A stretch of 64,000 nucleotides of DNA from Niallia circulans (GCF_003726095.1 NZ_CP026031.1:930001-994000); one strand, 5' to 3'; shown: positions 43,757 through 53,020, numbered from the stretch's first letter. Translations and numbers: made by a program. Notes: generated from the letters alone by a model not told the origin.

Positions 43757-44311
43757 TTATTTTGAGTTTTCCCATTCTTCACGCAACAAACCATAGATAA
43801 CATGGTCGACATAATGGTCATAAAGCCATTCTGCTTGTCTAATAATCCCTTCTTCTGTAAATCCAAGTCTTTCTGGAAGTGCTCTGCTTTTTTTATTTTC
43901 GCTTGCTGCTGCAATTTGAATACGATTAAGCTTTAATTCAGTGAAGCCATAATGGATGATTGCTTGGCATGCCTTTGTCATAATTCCCTTTCCCTGATAT
44001 TCTTCCCCTAACCAATAGCCAATTTCACCAATCTTACTTGTACGGTTAATCACGTTGAAACCAATGGTTCCGGCAATTTTTCCTTTATAGAGAATGGCTG
44101 TGGATTTTGGATAGCCGCCCATTTCAATAATTTCTTGCAGTCTTTGCCGAATATTTTCTTTTGTGTCTTCTACTGTTCGCGTATAATCGAGCCAGCCGAG
44201 CCATTCCTTTAAATAGGCTTTATTTTTCATCGTTAATTGGAAAAATTCTTCGGCATCATCTAAACGGAACATTCTCAGTGCTAAATCTTCATCAATTGTA
44301 TGTTCAAACAT
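43757..44311 (-). CDS. GNAT N-acetyltransferase (RimJ/RimL type)
   Basis: 184-residue acetyltransferase with the ribosomal-protein-serine acetyltransferase pattern: LALRMFRLDDAEEFFQLT, KIGEIGYWLGEEYQGKGIMT and ALPERLGFTEEGIIRQAEWL. Resembles B. subtilis YdaF-type enzymes. GGAGGG lies 7 nt before ATG. First gene of a two-gene unit with DUF2164. Confidence 0.9.
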   Translation of the reverse strand: MFEHTIDEDLALRMFRLDDAEEFFQLTMKNKAYLKEWLGWLDYTRTVEDTKENIRQRLQEIIEMGGYPKSTAILYKGKIAGTIGFNVINRTSKIGEIGYWLGEEYQGKGIMTKACQAIIHYGFTELKLNRIQIAAASENKKSRALPERLGFTEEGIIRQAEWLYDHYVDHVIYGLLREEWENSK

Positions 44312-44482
44312 ATGTATCCCTCCGCGGTTAGATTATGTATATTCTTTCATTGTAAGGGAAGTGAATCAGAAGTTCATTACTTTTTTCTTCGCTAACACAA
44401 TAGTTGTAATTCGAGACATCTCCTGTTTTAATAGAGAAGAAGATATGATTTTTGTGTCATTATTAAGGAGGATATATTCATA

Positions 44483-45532
44483 GTGGAGATAGGTATTAGT
44501 ACGTTTGTAGAGACAACTCCAGACCCGCATACAGGGAAGGTAGTAAGCCATGCAGAGCGAATTCGTCAAGTAGTGGAGGAAATTATTTTAGCAGATAAAG
44601 TTGGGTTAGATGTTTTTGGCGTAGGAGAACATCATCGAAAAGATTATGCCGCGTCCGCACCTGCGCTTATTTTAGCAGCAGCAGCCACACAGACAAGTAA
44701 GATTCGGTTAACAAGTGCGGTGACGGTTCTTTCTTCTGATGATCCGGTTCGGGTGTTTCAAGATTTTGCAACATTGGACGGGCTATCAAATGGACGTGCC
44801 GAAATTATGGCCGGCCGAGGTTCTTTTATTGAATCATTTCCGCTCTTTGGCTATGATTTAAATGATTATAATGAATTATTTGATGAAAAATTAGATTTGC
44901 TTTTAAAATTGCAAGCATCCGAGAAAGTAACATGGAGTGGAAAGCATCGTGCAGCTATTCAAAATCGTGGTGTTTATCCACGGTCAGTGCAAGATCCACT
45001 GCCAATATGGATTGGAAGTGGAGGAAATAGTGAGTCTGTTGTACGAGCTGGGATTCTTGGATTACCACTAGTGTTAGCGATTATCGGAGGAAACCCGGCA
45101 AACTTTGCCCCGCTTGTCGACCTGTATTACCGTGCAGTGGAGCATGCCGGTCATGATCCGAAAAAGTTAACGGTCGCGTCTCATTCTCATGGATTTGTAG
45201 GAGAAGATCCACTGCTTGCAGCAGATGCATTCTTCCCATCTACTCAATATGCCATGAATGTGCTTGGGAAAGAAAGAGGATGGGAACCATATACTCGAGA
45301 AACTTTTGATGCCGCTTGCAGTGAAACTGGAGCCTTATATGTCGGAGATCCGCGTACTGTCGCAGATAAAATTATTGCACTGCGCAAAAATGTGGGAATC
45401 ACACGATTTATGCTCCATGTTCCTGTTGGCAGCATGCCACACGACCAAGTGATGCGTTCAATCGAATTGCTTGGAACAGAAGTTGCCCCAATTGTCCGCA
45501 AAGAAATTGCCGAATGGGAAAGTAATAATTAA
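44483..45532 (+). CDS. LLM-class flavin-dependent oxidoreductase
   Basis: 349-residue luciferase-like monooxygenase family protein (TIM barrel, FMN or F420). Segments: GVGEHHRKDYAASAPA, RLTSAVTVLSSDDPVRVFQDFATLDGLS (in part), MAGRGSFIESFPLFGYDL and PIWIGSGGNSESVVRAG. The substrate is unknown. The start is GTG 44483 with AGGAGG 11 nt upstream. Monocistronic, closed by a strong hairpin. Confidence 0.9.
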   Translation: MEIGISTFVETTPDPHTGKVVSHAERIRQVVEEIILADKVGLDVFGVGEHHRKDYAASAPALILAAAATQTSKIRLTSAVTVLSSDDPVRVFQDFATLDGLSNGRAEIMAGRGSFIESFPLFGYDLNDYNELFDEKLDLLLKLQASEKVTWSGKHRAAIQNRGVYPRSVQDPLPIWIGSGGNSESVVRAGILGLPLVLAIIGGNPANFAPLVDLYYRAVEHAGHDPKKLTVASHSHGFVGEDPLLAADAFFPSTQYAMNVLGKERGWEPYTRETFDAACSETGALYVGDPRTVADKIIALRKNVGITRFMLHVPVGSMPHDQVMRSIELLGTEVAPIVRKEIAEWESNN

Positions 45533-45536
45533 AAAG

Positions 45537-45575
45537 ATAAGGACTGCTCGTTAAGAAGCAGTCCTTATCTTTTTA
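45537..45575. terminator. bidirectional terminator
   Basis: ATAAGGACTGCT pairs exactly with AGCAGTCCTTAT; T-run follows. It overlaps the 3' end of the minus-strand gene. Confidence 0.85.
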
Positions 45576-46018
45576 TCGGAGATGATAAATTTTTGAAACC
45601 AGTAATTAAGAAAAGAGAGGCCATATGCAATTAAGAATAAATGAATGGATGTGAATTTTTTTAATTTATAAAAGCCTACTTTTTGAAAAAAGGAATTTAG
45701 TGGAAACGAAAAAATAAGATCCATGATTAAGTTTACTAATGTGTACACAAGGAATCTTTTTTGTGTTAAATGAAATATCCAAATATTAATGGCGGCGAAA
45801 GGTCCGAATATAAACCCTAATGCGTCTGCGACCAATGATTTTAATCCGCCTTTGACCTCCCACCATTTAAAGATAAGTGATAAGAGCGTTTCAATTAAGA
45901 GGATAGAAGCAGAGAAAAAAGTAACCGGAAGAAATTTTTTAATTGCTGATTTTGGAAGAAAAAACAAGCTTCCCCAACTAATCAGAACCATAAAAATTCG
46001 TAAAATAACAATCGACAT
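45551..46018 (-). CDS. membrane protein, unknown
   Basis: 155-residue protein with about four hydrophobic helices (IVILRIFMVLISWGSLFFL, FFSASILLIETLLSLIF, FLVYTLVNLIMDLIFSF, FLIAYGLSFLNYWFQKFI). It is similar in size to the CBO0543-type proteins nearby, but I do not see their motifs clearly. ATG 46018 has TGGAGATG 9 nt upstream. Confidence 0.65.
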   Translation of the reverse strand: MSIVILRIFMVLISWGSLFFLPKSAIKKFLPVTFFSASILLIETLLSLIFKWWEVKGGLKSLVADALGFIFGPFAAINIWIFHLTQKRFLVYTLVNLIMDLIFSFPLNSFFQKVGFYKLKKFTSIHLFLIAYGLSFLNYWFQKFIISDKKIRTAS

Positions 46019-46172
46019 TGGATTTCATCTCCATTTTGAAATTTTCTTAAATATGAAATATCTTTAGTTTTCTTCTATAATAATAATTTTATTCTCAGTA
46101 GAGTCGGAAAATTGCAGAATAAAGTTTGATTTGCTAAAGGGGATGGAACAGCAGAAAATAAAAAATCCATCA

Positions 46173-46361
46173 TTAATTAATGATGGACTGGCAGTAAGGA
46201 CAGGTGATATCAGTTAACTGCTTAAATTCAATTCGTTTAAAGTCTGATTTTTTAAAGGTGGAGTATGATTTATACTTTGATCCACACATACAATAATTTT
46301 TGTCCTTTACAACATGTCTAAGACAAGGCTTTTCATCCGTTACTACAGTTGGGTAAAACAT
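46173..46361 (-). CDS. small cysteine-rich protein downstream of c-di-GMP riboswitch
   Basis: 62 residues with cysteine pairs CMCG and CPYC, and one more Cys (KPCLRH), suggesting a zinc ribbon. No family recognised. ATG 46361 has AGAGGAA 6 nt upstream; the ATG at 46367 overlaps that site. It begins about 70 nt after a c-di-GMP-I riboswitch on the same strand, so expression probably answers to c-di-GMP. Confidence 0.6.
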   Translation of the reverse strand: MFYPTVVTDEKPCLRHVVKDKNYCMCGSKYKSYSTFKKSDFKRIEFKQLTDITCPYCQSIIN

Positions 46362-46432
46362 TAACATTCCTCTTTTCTAATTTTATAAGGCAAATTAGAC
46401 AGGAAGATTTATTAACAAGATATACAATAATC

Positions 46433-46507
46433 TTGGCAACCCGGCTGCCATAGCATTTCGCTTTAGGCCCGTGGCTTTGCGTCTTTTACTTTCGTAAAAT
46501 TTGCCCA
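46433..46507 (-). ncRNA. cyclic di-GMP-I (GEMM) riboswitch
   Basis: On the minus strand the conserved core is complete: GACGCAAAGCCACGGGCC, then TAAAGC, and ATGGCAGCCGGGTTGCC, with a GAAA tetraloop stem (TTTTACGAAAGTAAAA) before the core. This matches the GEMM-I/c-di-GMP-I consensus. The next gene downstream encodes a small cysteine-rich protein. A short CAAGAT/ATCTTG hairpin follows the aptamer, but no clear T-run terminator, so the control mode is open. Confidence 0.9.
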
Positions 46508-46746
46508 AACTTAATTCTACCATGTTCCTCTGTTAATTCAAGGTATAAAGTCATGATTTTTTAATGTTTTTTGTAAAAAAAATGAGTTTATAGTCCTATT
46601 TGCTGTCAAATAGGAAATATAGACGCGCGTAAATACTAATTTCAGATATATATTCGATTATATTCATGAATGTGGCAGAGGAAAACGGGATGGATTTTTG
46701 GGTATACGGCCAAAAGTGACGAAGAAAGAGGATGAATTGCCACTAT

Positions 46747-46966
46747 ATCAGCTAAAGTGGAGGGGGAATCAGCCAAACTACAGAATATATCAGCCAAAGT
46801 GGAGGGGGAATCAGCCAAACTACAGAATATATCAGCCAAAGTGGAGAGAAAATCAGCCAAACTACAGAATATATCAGCCAAAGTGGAAAGAAAATCAGCC
46901 AAACCACAGGGTATATCAGCCAAAGTGGGAGGAAATCAGCCAAATTACAGATATATCAGCCAAACC
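46747..46966. repeat. 21-nt minisatellite, about 10 copies
   Basis: ATCAGCCAAA followed by 11 variable bases repeats every 21 nt. Two variants alternate (GTGGAGGGGGA type and CTACAGAATAT type), making a 42-nt higher-order unit. Because 21 is a multiple of three and stops are absent, frames on both strands stay open; the plus frame from 46757 reads SAKLQNI/SAKVEGE heptads. None of these frames has a good ribosome site. Confidence 0.9.
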
Positions 46967-47025
46967 AAATAAAACCCCAACAAAAAAGCCGAGTAGCAAT
47001 CCAATAGGGCGCGCTTTCTTTATAA

Positions 47026-47499
47026 TTACGCCAAAAAGGATTTCTTCTCGAGCTTATTTATTAGCTTATAATATTTAATTAAAATAAATAATAAGAACGG
47101 ATTAATAAGAAAGGAGTAGGCGAGTTTCCACCAGCCGTAATGAAAGAATCCCCATGGGGAAGGGAGTAAAGTAAGCCACTCGTATCCCACAATGACAAAA
47201 TTCCATAGGAAAATAAACAAAATTTTATTTAGAATCCGCTTTTTCATCGGATAAAGGTTTAAGAAAATAATATTTACAGGCGGTACTAAAAATAGAATAT
47301 GAATGATGGATTCCCAATCTACTTCGGTTTTGCTGAAGTACCAGTAGGCATGATATCCAATATCAATATATAAGTCAAATAGCTGTTGAAATGCAATCGT
47401 GAAGATCCATATATGTAAGATTTGATTTACTGTTAACTTTTTATTTGTTTTATAAGCAATCAAGTTAAATAAAAAGACAGAGAGTAATAATCCAAGCAT
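47026..47499 (-). CDS. CBO0543-type membrane protein
   Basis: 157 residues, about five helices, with the CBO0543-like features: LIAYKTNKKLTVNQILHIW, VPPVNIIFLNLYPMKKR, a Glu-containing helix (VIVGYEWLTLL) and a Trp-rich HYGWWKLAYSF. Function is unknown. AGGAGG lies 5 nt before ATG. Third such gene in the window; the first two are at 38.4-39.4 kb. Confidence 0.65.
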   Translation of the reverse strand: MLGLLLSVFLFNLIAYKTNKKLTVNQILHIWIFTIAFQQLFDLYIDIGYHAYWYFSKTEVDWESIIHILFLVPPVNIIFLNLYPMKKRILNKILFIFLWNFVIVGYEWLTLLPSPWGFFHYGWWKLAYSFLINPFLLFILIKYYKLINKLEKKSFLA

Positions 47500-47572
47500 A
47501 ACATCCTCCTGGAAGTAATTAGATAGTTATACTATTTACTTACTTTGATTAGATTATCCTATATATGTTTTT

Positions 47573-48313
47573 TTACATTTCTTCTTCTGTAAATATATCT
47601 TTTAACATTTTCTCCCGATATTGCAAAAAGTATTTAGTAATTTGATAATGTTCTGTATCCTCATATGCTATTTCTTCGATTTGATCCCCGTCGAAGCTTA
47701 GAATTGTTGCATTTGGATACCCTAATAGAATCGGAGAATGGGTGGCAATAATAAATTGACATTCTTCTGTTTCTGCTAAATCATGGAGGATGCGGAGAAA
47801 GCTTAATTGCCGCTGCGGCGATAGCGCTGCCTCAGGCTCATCGAGCAAATAAATGGCTTCCCCTCTAAAACGATGGAGAAAGAGGGATAAGAAGGATTCG
47901 CCATGAGATTGCTGCAATAAGGACTTTCCGCCATAGCTCGCGAATTTTTTATTACTATCGAACTCATCTAGTTGATCAATATGGGTGGCAAATTGATAAA
48001 AGGATTCGGCCCGCAGAAAGAATCCATTGGTGAGCTTAGTCGGGGACCAAGATAGCTGCAGATATTCTCCTAAATCTGATTGAGAAGCATGAACCTCATA
48101 GCGGTTATTTCTTCCGCCGCCTGCTGTGTTAAATTGACATTGATAGGCAATTGCCTCAAGCAAGGTCGACTTTCCAGAACCATTTTCCCCTACAAAAAAA
48201 GTCACTTTATTTTGAAAATCGAGGGAGCTGAAATGGCTAATAGCAGGGATTGTAAAAGGATAGCTATTTTTTGATGGGATATTTTCTTCTTTTAAGCGAA
48301 TTTGTTTTAGCAT
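47573..48313 (-). CDS. AAA/ABC-type ATPase
   Basis: 246-residue soluble ATPase with Walker A FVGENGSGKSTLLEAIA, signature SHGESFLSLF, Walker B EAIYLLDEPEAALSPQRQ and switch His in IIATHSPIL. This is the SMC/RecF-like single-protein type, not a transporter; target unknown. ATG 48313 follows GAGGTG; an in-frame GTG at 48322 is within that site. The gene ends 11 nt before (downstream of) the polymerase stop on the same strand. Confidence 0.85.
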   Translation of the reverse strand: MLKQIRLKEENIPSKNSYPFTIPAISHFSSLDFQNKVTFFVGENGSGKSTLLEAIAYQCQFNTAGGGRNNRYEVHASQSDLGEYLQLSWSPTKLTNGFFLRAESFYQFATHIDQLDEFDSNKKFASYGGKSLLQQSHGESFLSLFLHRFRGEAIYLLDEPEAALSPQRQLSFLRILHDLAETEECQFIIATHSPILLGYPNATILSFDGDQIEEIAYEDTEHYQITKYFLQYREKMLKDIFTEEEM

Positions 48314-48333
48314 TTGAAACACCTCATTTTTGT

Positions 48334-49599
48334 TTATTTTTTATGACCGCCAAGCAGCTGTGCGCGCTGCAAGGCTGTACCGCCAGAAGTGTAGGAAACA
48401 GCACGTAAAAGGGCGGTCGATCCATAGCGATTTCGAATAGTATCGACAACATACCCAAGCTTTCTTTTTTTCCAGCCTCCTGTATCAAATAAATCTAATT
48501 GCATTTCATTATCATTCTCTAATTTTGTAATAGAAACAGAAATTTGTCTAACGGTTTGTCCTCGGTGATGCTCATGAAATAATTCAAGACAAACTTGATA
48601 AATAATCATGGTTACATTGGTCGGATTTTCGATTGTTCGCGAGCGCTGGAAACCGCCGCCGAACTCATCTTTGCTGTAGGAAATGCCTAATGTAACGGTG
48701 CGCCCTGCATGGTGATTACTTCGTGCTCTTTTGGCAACATCTTCGCACATTTCAAGAAGAACTGATTTGATTTCATCAATCTCTTTATAATCCCGTAATA
48801 AAATCTGACTTTTCCCATAGCTGATTTGTCCCTGCATAATAGGTGCGCCAATTTCCGATAAATCAATGCCCCAAGCATGATGGTAAAGTTGATTGCCCAT
48901 AATTCCAAATTTTTTCTCTAGTAAGCCTAAATCATAGTGTGCAAGTTGACCAACAGAGAATATGCCCATATTATTTAATGTTTTTTCCGTTCGCTTCCCA
49001 ATCCCCCACATATCGCGTAAAGGGGAGATAGGCCATAGTTTATCTGGAATGTCTTTATAAGTCCATCTGCTTATACCACCATCTGCTTTTTTTGCTTCTA
49101 AATCGAGGCAAAGCTTCGCCATCAGCATATTGGGACCGATGCCGATTGTTGAAGGCAGCCCAAACTCACGCATAATATCAGCTTTTATTTTTTGTGCTAT
49201 TTGGAAGGGAGTGCCCAAGCTTTTTTCCATTCCACTGACATCCAGAAAGCTTTCATCGACAGAATAGGTATGGACAGCAGTCACAGGGACATATCGAAAA
49301 AATAATTTCGTTATTTCCGTTGACACCCGAACGAATAGTCCCATTTGGGGATTACTTACAATAATTCGTGGATCATCTGGTATTTCAAAAAGGCGGGAGC
49401 CAGTCTTTATCTTAAAATCCTTCTTCATAGCAGGAGATGCCGCAAGTACGACACTGCCTTTTTGATCGGTATTGCCGACAACAACTAGATGACAGGTTAG
49501 AGGGTCTAAACCTTTAGTGACCGCTATAATACTTGCATAAAAGCTTTTCATATCAACGCAAAGAATCGCTCTATTGGCCAATTGGTCATAATCAAACAC
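48334..49599 (-). CDS. Y-family (UvrX/YqjW-type) DNA polymerase
   Basis: 421-residue error-prone translesion polymerase of the UmuC/UvrX branch. Catalytic acidic residues are in ILCVDMKSFYASI and YSVDESFLDVSG; thumb and HhH regions (PLRDMWGIGKRTEKTLNNMG) follow, then the little-finger domain. The start is GTG 49599 with AAAGGAG 8 nt upstream, giving VFDYDQLANRAILCVDM, as in homologues; the ATG at 49662 is too far upstream. Behind it lies a truncated yolD and a LexA box, the usual SOS context. Confidence 0.92.
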   Translation of the reverse strand: MFDYDQLANRAILCVDMKSFYASIIAVTKGLDPLTCHLVVVGNTDQKGSVVLAASPAMKKDFKIKTGSRLFEIPDDPRIIVSNPQMGLFVRVSTEITKLFFRYVPVTAVHTYSVDESFLDVSGMEKSLGTPFQIAQKIKADIMREFGLPSTIGIGPNMLMAKLCLDLEAKKADGGISRWTYKDIPDKLWPISPLRDMWGIGKRTEKTLNNMGIFSVGQLAHYDLGLLEKKFGIMGNQLYHHAWGIDLSEIGAPIMQGQISYGKSQILLRDYKEIDEIKSVLLEMCEDVAKRARSNHHAGRTVTLGISYSKDEFGGGFQRSRTIENPTNVTMIIYQVCLELFHEHHRGQTVRQISVSITKLENDNEMQLDLFDTGGWKKRKLGYVVDTIRNRYGSTALLRAVSYTSGGTALQRAQLLGGHKK

Positions 49600-49846
49600 G
49601 GTAGTGCTCCTTTTTTTATTGTTTTGTATGTTTACTAAGCTGTGAAAAGGAATAGAGTGCATATGATTATTCTTATCCTTGAATACGAAACTCTTGTTTT
49701 AGATGGTTTTGCCAGTTAAACGATCGATCGTTCCATGGTTAAAAAGATCGTAGTGAAGCAAAAGATTATATTCGAGTCCTTCTAGTAAGAGTAGTTCTAT
49801 TCTGTATTTTATCTTTTTCTAAAATGAGAATTGATATTTTTTCGGG

Positions 49847-49927
49847 TTACTCTAAAATCTCTTTTATACTTTGAACATGCTCCGGCGGCAGCATCGCTGT
49901 CCATTTAATCGAACCTCGATTACGTAT
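49847..49927 (-). pseudogene. truncated YolD gene upstream of the polymerase
   Basis: The minus strand reads IRNRGSIKWTAMLPPEHVQ and stops after EILE, only the first quarter of YolD. The start is also damaged: ATGATG-A-ATACGT puts the ATG out of frame. The order LexA box, yolD fragment, polymerase indicates deletion within a former yolD-polymerase operon. Confidence 0.75.
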
Positions 49928-49957
49928 TCATCATCTCCTTAATGGTTTTATCATATC

Positions 49958-49971
49958 AGAACAAACGTTCG
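49958..49971 (-). promoter_or_regulatory. LexA box of the polymerase operon
   Basis: AGAACAAACGTTCG contains GAAC-N4-GTTC and fits the Bacillus SOS box with one flank mismatch. It is 30 nt upstream of the yolD fragment. Confidence 0.75.
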
Positions 49972-50087
49972 TAAACAAGAAGGGGAACAAGAAAAATAAG
50001 AGGTAAAAGAAGGAAATGAATTATTAGAGAATAAAAATTTTACGTATCCAAAAAGTAAAAAAACTTTCAACGTCTATAAAACAAGAA

Positions 50088-50116
50088 TTGACAACAAGAA
50101 ATTATCGTGCTAATAT
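50088..50116 (+). promoter_or_regulatory. SigA promoter of the metE leader
   Basis: TTGACA and TAATAT are exactly 17 nt apart, 27 nt before the SAM aptamer. Confidence 0.85.
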
Positions 50117-50142
50117 TTTGTTAATTCAAAATCGAATAAAAA

Positions 50143-50252
50143 CTCTTATATAGAGAGGTGGAGGGACTGGCCCGTCGAAGCCTCAGCAACCATTCTTTTT
50201 AAAGAAAAGGTGCTAATTCCAGCAAAGCTACTATGCTTTGAAAGATAAGAGG
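50143..50252 (+). ncRNA. SAM-I (S-box) riboswitch
   Basis: The S-box consensus is complete: GAGAGGTGGAGGGACTGGCC, CGAAGCCTCAGCAACC, GGTGCTAATTCCAGCAAA and the closing GAAAGATAAGAG that pairs with CTCTTAT at the start. When SAM is bound the downstream terminator (50272) forms and metE is switched off. Confidence 0.95.
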
Positions 50253-50271
50253 GGGATAAGGATACAAGGTG

Positions 50272-50306
50272 AAACCTCTCTTTTTTTAAGGGAGGTTTTT
50301 TATTTT
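50272..50306 (+). terminator. expression platform terminator of SAM riboswitch
   Basis: AAACCTCTC pairs with GGGAGGTTT (one G-T), then a T-rich tail. Confidence 0.85.
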
Positions 50307-50327
50307 TTACACAGGACAATTGAATAG

Positions 50328-50503
50328 CGCAAATAGGTGCTGTGAATGAAGTATTCATAGCTTAAAAGGGAAGACCGGTTAGAATCCGGCACGGTCCCGC
50401 CACTGTAAAGAGGAGCAATTTCTCAATATCCACTGTCTTTTTAGATGGGAAGGGGAGAAAGAGTGATGATTCTAAGTCAGGAGACCTGCCTATTTTGTAA
50501 GTA
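50328..50503 (+). ncRNA. cobalamin (AdoCbl) riboswitch
   Basis: Contains AAATAGGTGC, AAAAGGGAAGACCGGT, AGAATCCGGCACGGTCCCGC with CACTGTAA, and AAGTCAGGAGACCTGCC in the proper order, the conserved parts of the B12 element. It directly follows the SAM riboswitch terminator and precedes metE. Confidence 0.95.
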
Positions 50504-50600
50504 AGCTACTCTACGTGGATATAGAGGAGGGAGACCATGTGTTGGGACAAAGCGTATCTCAACTCTAGTTAGTGCTGACTAAAATGAGAGAAAATCTCAT

Positions 50601-50685
50601 AAGAGTCTGACTCCACTGTTTATCCAAGAAGCAAGAATGTAGGAAGCTTCTGTAAAGAGAATGTGGATGTCAGACTCTTTTTTTA
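50601..50685 (+). terminator. expression platform terminator of cobalamin riboswitch
   Basis: AAGAGTCTGAC pairs with GTCAGACTCTT across a structured loop, then a seven-T run. A preceding ATGAGA/TCTCAT hairpin (50584-50600) may take part in antitermination. Confidence 0.85.
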
Positions 50686-50726
50686 CTAACTTTCGGCTGA
50701 GAAAAAATAAGAAATGGGGAAAAGAA

Positions 50727-53012
50727 ATGTACAAAAGTTCTAATTTAGGCTATCCGAGAATTGGAGAAAAGCGAGAATGGAAAAAAGCATTGGAACGTTA
50801 TTGGAAGGGAGAGTGTTCCGAAGAAGAGCTTTTACAAGAAACGAAAAACCTTCGATTGAAAAACTTACAAAAGCAAAAGCTTCAAGGAATTGACTTGATT
50901 CCAGTTGGCGATTTTAGTTTCTATGACCATGTATTAGATACGGCTGCAATGTTTGGGCAAGTGCCAGCTAGATTTGCTTATGATGGGGGCAGGGTCCCGT
51001 TACAAACTTATTTTCAGATAGCTCGCGGAAATCCGGCTGCTGTAGCAGCAGCCATGAAAAAATGGTTTAACACAAATTATCACTATATCGTGCCAGAGCT
51101 TGGGGAGAGAACACCAACATTAACGGAGAATCGCCCGCTGTTTTTTTATCGGGAAGCAAAAGCAGCATTAGGAATCGAGGGGAAACCAGTATTATTAGGA
51201 CCGCTGACCTTTGTCAAATTAGCAAAAGGCTATGAAGAAGATAAGCTTGCAGAAACAGTGGCATCCTATCTTCCTTTATATGCGCAGGTTTTAAAAGAGC
51301 TAGAAGCAGAAGGGGTACAATGGCTTCAAATTGATGAACCATATTTAGTAACAGATGTCACAGCAAGAGAATGGGAGATCACGCAGCAAATATATCAAAC
51401 ATTGCGAGAAGCGGCTCCAAACTTAAAAATAATTCTCCAAACCTATTTTGATTCTGTAACAGATTATAAAACAATTGTTTCGTTGCCTGTTGCAGGAATC
51501 GGTTTAGATTTCGTTCATGATGATGGAGAGAATTTAGTATCCATCCAGCAATACGGATTTCCCCAAGATAAAATCCTAGCGGCAGGCATTATTGATGGTA
51601 GAAATGTATGGAGAGCTAATTTAGAGGAAAAGTGGAATCTGCTTACAGAGATACAGAAAGCAATCGGAAGTGATAAGTTAATTGTTCAGCCGTCATCAAG
51701 CTTACTTCATGTACCGGTAACAGTGAAGGAAGAGCAAATCACTCCCATTTTAAAAGAAGCACTTTCTTTTGCAGATGAAAAACTACAAGAATTAAATGCA
51801 TTAACAGAAGGAATTAGAAAAGGAAAAGCAGTCATTCAAGCAGAAATCAATAAAAGCGTAGAAGCAATCGGTCAATTGAATGCCTCCTCAGCAAGAAATA
51901 ATCAACGCCTTCAAGAAGAATTAAAATGGCTTCCTGATAAAGTGGAAAGAAGCGAAAATGCAAAAATCAGACAGCAAGCACAACAAGAAGCTTTTAAACT
52001 CCCTATTCTTCCAACCACTACAATCGGAAGTTTTCCGCAGACAAAGGAAGTAAGGAAGGAACGCTTGCGATGGCGAAAAGGAGAAATAACGAATGAGGAG
52101 TACGAGACTTTTATTCAAGCAGAAATAAAAAAATGGATGGAAATACAAGAAGACTTGGGATTAGATGTATTGGTACATGGAGAATTCGAACGAACCGATA
52201 TGGTTGAATATTTTGGCGAAAAACTAGCTGGTTTTCAGTTTACAACATTCGGCTGGGTTCAATCCTATGGTTCCCGCTGTGTGAAGCCGCCTATTATATA
52301 TGGAGATGTGGCCTATGTGAATCCAATGACGGTGAAAGAAACGGTTTATGCCCAAAGTCTGACGAATAAGCCTGTGAAAGGAATGCTGACAGGGCCCATT
52401 ACGATTTTAAACTGGTCTTTTGTAAGAGATGATATTTCACGAGCAGAAGTTGCCAAACAAATTGCCTTCAGCCTTAAGAATGAAGTAGAGGAGCTGGAGA
52501 AAAACGATATACGCATGATCCAAGTAGATGAACCGGCACTTCGTGAAGGGCTGCCATTGAAAAAAGAAAAGTGGCAGGGCTATTTAAATACTGCCGTCTA
52601 TTCTTTTAAACTTGCTACCACTTTTGTGGAAAAGGAAACACAAATTCATACCCATATGTGTTATTCGAATTTTGAAGACATTATCGATGCTATTGATGCC
52701 CTCGATGTGGATGTCATTTCTATTGAAACTTCGAGAAGTCACGGTGAATTTATTCAAACATTTGCAAATAAAACATATGAGAAAGGAATTGGCCTTGGTG
52801 TATATGATATACATAGTCCTAGAGTGCCAACAAAAGAAGAAATAATGCAAACAATCGGAAACTCCTTAGGTGTTTTGGATCCACAATTATTCTGGATTAA
52901 TCCTGATTGCGGCTTGAAGACTAGAAATGAAGAAGAAACGATTCGTGCACTTGAAGTGATGGTAGAGGCAGCGAAAGAAACAAGAGAAAAGCTATTTGTG
53001 CAAAAACAGTAA
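50727..53012 (+). CDS. metE: cobalamin-independent methionine synthase
   Basis: 761-residue MetE; transfers the methyl of 5-methyltetrahydropteroyltriglutamate to homocysteine without B12. Two-barrel architecture: [19 protein letters not shown] at the N-terminus; zinc/homocysteine region with [58 protein letters not shown] and the zinc Cys in [14 protein letters not shown] 50727 has GGGGAAAAG upstream; the longer frame runs into the leader terminator. Control by SAM and by B12, so that MetE is made only when both are low, follows from the two riboswitches. Confidence 0.97.
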   Translation: MYKSSNLGYPRIGEKREWKKALERYWKGECSEEELLQETKNLRLKNLQKQKLQGIDLIPVGDFSFYDHVLDTAAMFGQVPARFAYDGGRVPLQTYFQIARGNPAAVAAAMKKWFNTNYHYIVPELGERTPTLTENRPLFFYREAKAALGIEGKPVLLGPLTFVKLAKGYEEDKLAETVASYLPLYAQVLKELEAEGVQWLQIDEPYLVTDVTAREWEITQQIYQTLREAAPNLKIILQTYFDSVTDYKTIVSLPVAGIGLDFVHDDGENLVSIQQYGFPQDKILAAGIIDGRNVWRANLEEKWNLLTEIQKAIGSDKLIVQPSSSLLHVPVTVKEEQITPILKEALSFADEKLQELNALTEGIRKGKAVIQAEINKSVEAIGQLNASSARNNQRLQEELKWLPDKVERSENAKIRQQAQQEAFKLPILPTTTIGSFPQTKEVRKERLRWRKGEITNEEYETFIQAEIKKWMEIQEDLGLDVLVHGEFERTDMVEYFGEKLAGFQFTTFGWVQSYGSRCVKPPIIYGDVAYVNPMTVKETVYAQSLTNKPVKGMLTGPITILNWSFVRDDISRAEVAKQIAFSLKNEVEELEKNDIRMIQVDEPALREGLPLKKEKWQGYLNTAVYSFKLATTFVEKETQIHTHMCYSNFEDIIDAIDALDVDVISIETSRSHGEFIQTFANKTYEKGIGLGVYDIHSPRVPTKEEIMQTIGNSLGVLDPQLFWINPDCGLKTRNEEETIRALEVMVEAAKETREKLFVQKQ

Positions 53013-53020
53013 TTGATCGT

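Noticed and set aside
46747-46966. CRISPR array
   Set aside because: The units are contiguous 21-mers with related, not unique, intervening bases, and no cas genes are present.
46698-47078. 126-codon ORF through the minisatellite
   Set aside because: Four frames on two strands are equally open because the 21-nt unit lacks stops; openness is not evidence of coding.
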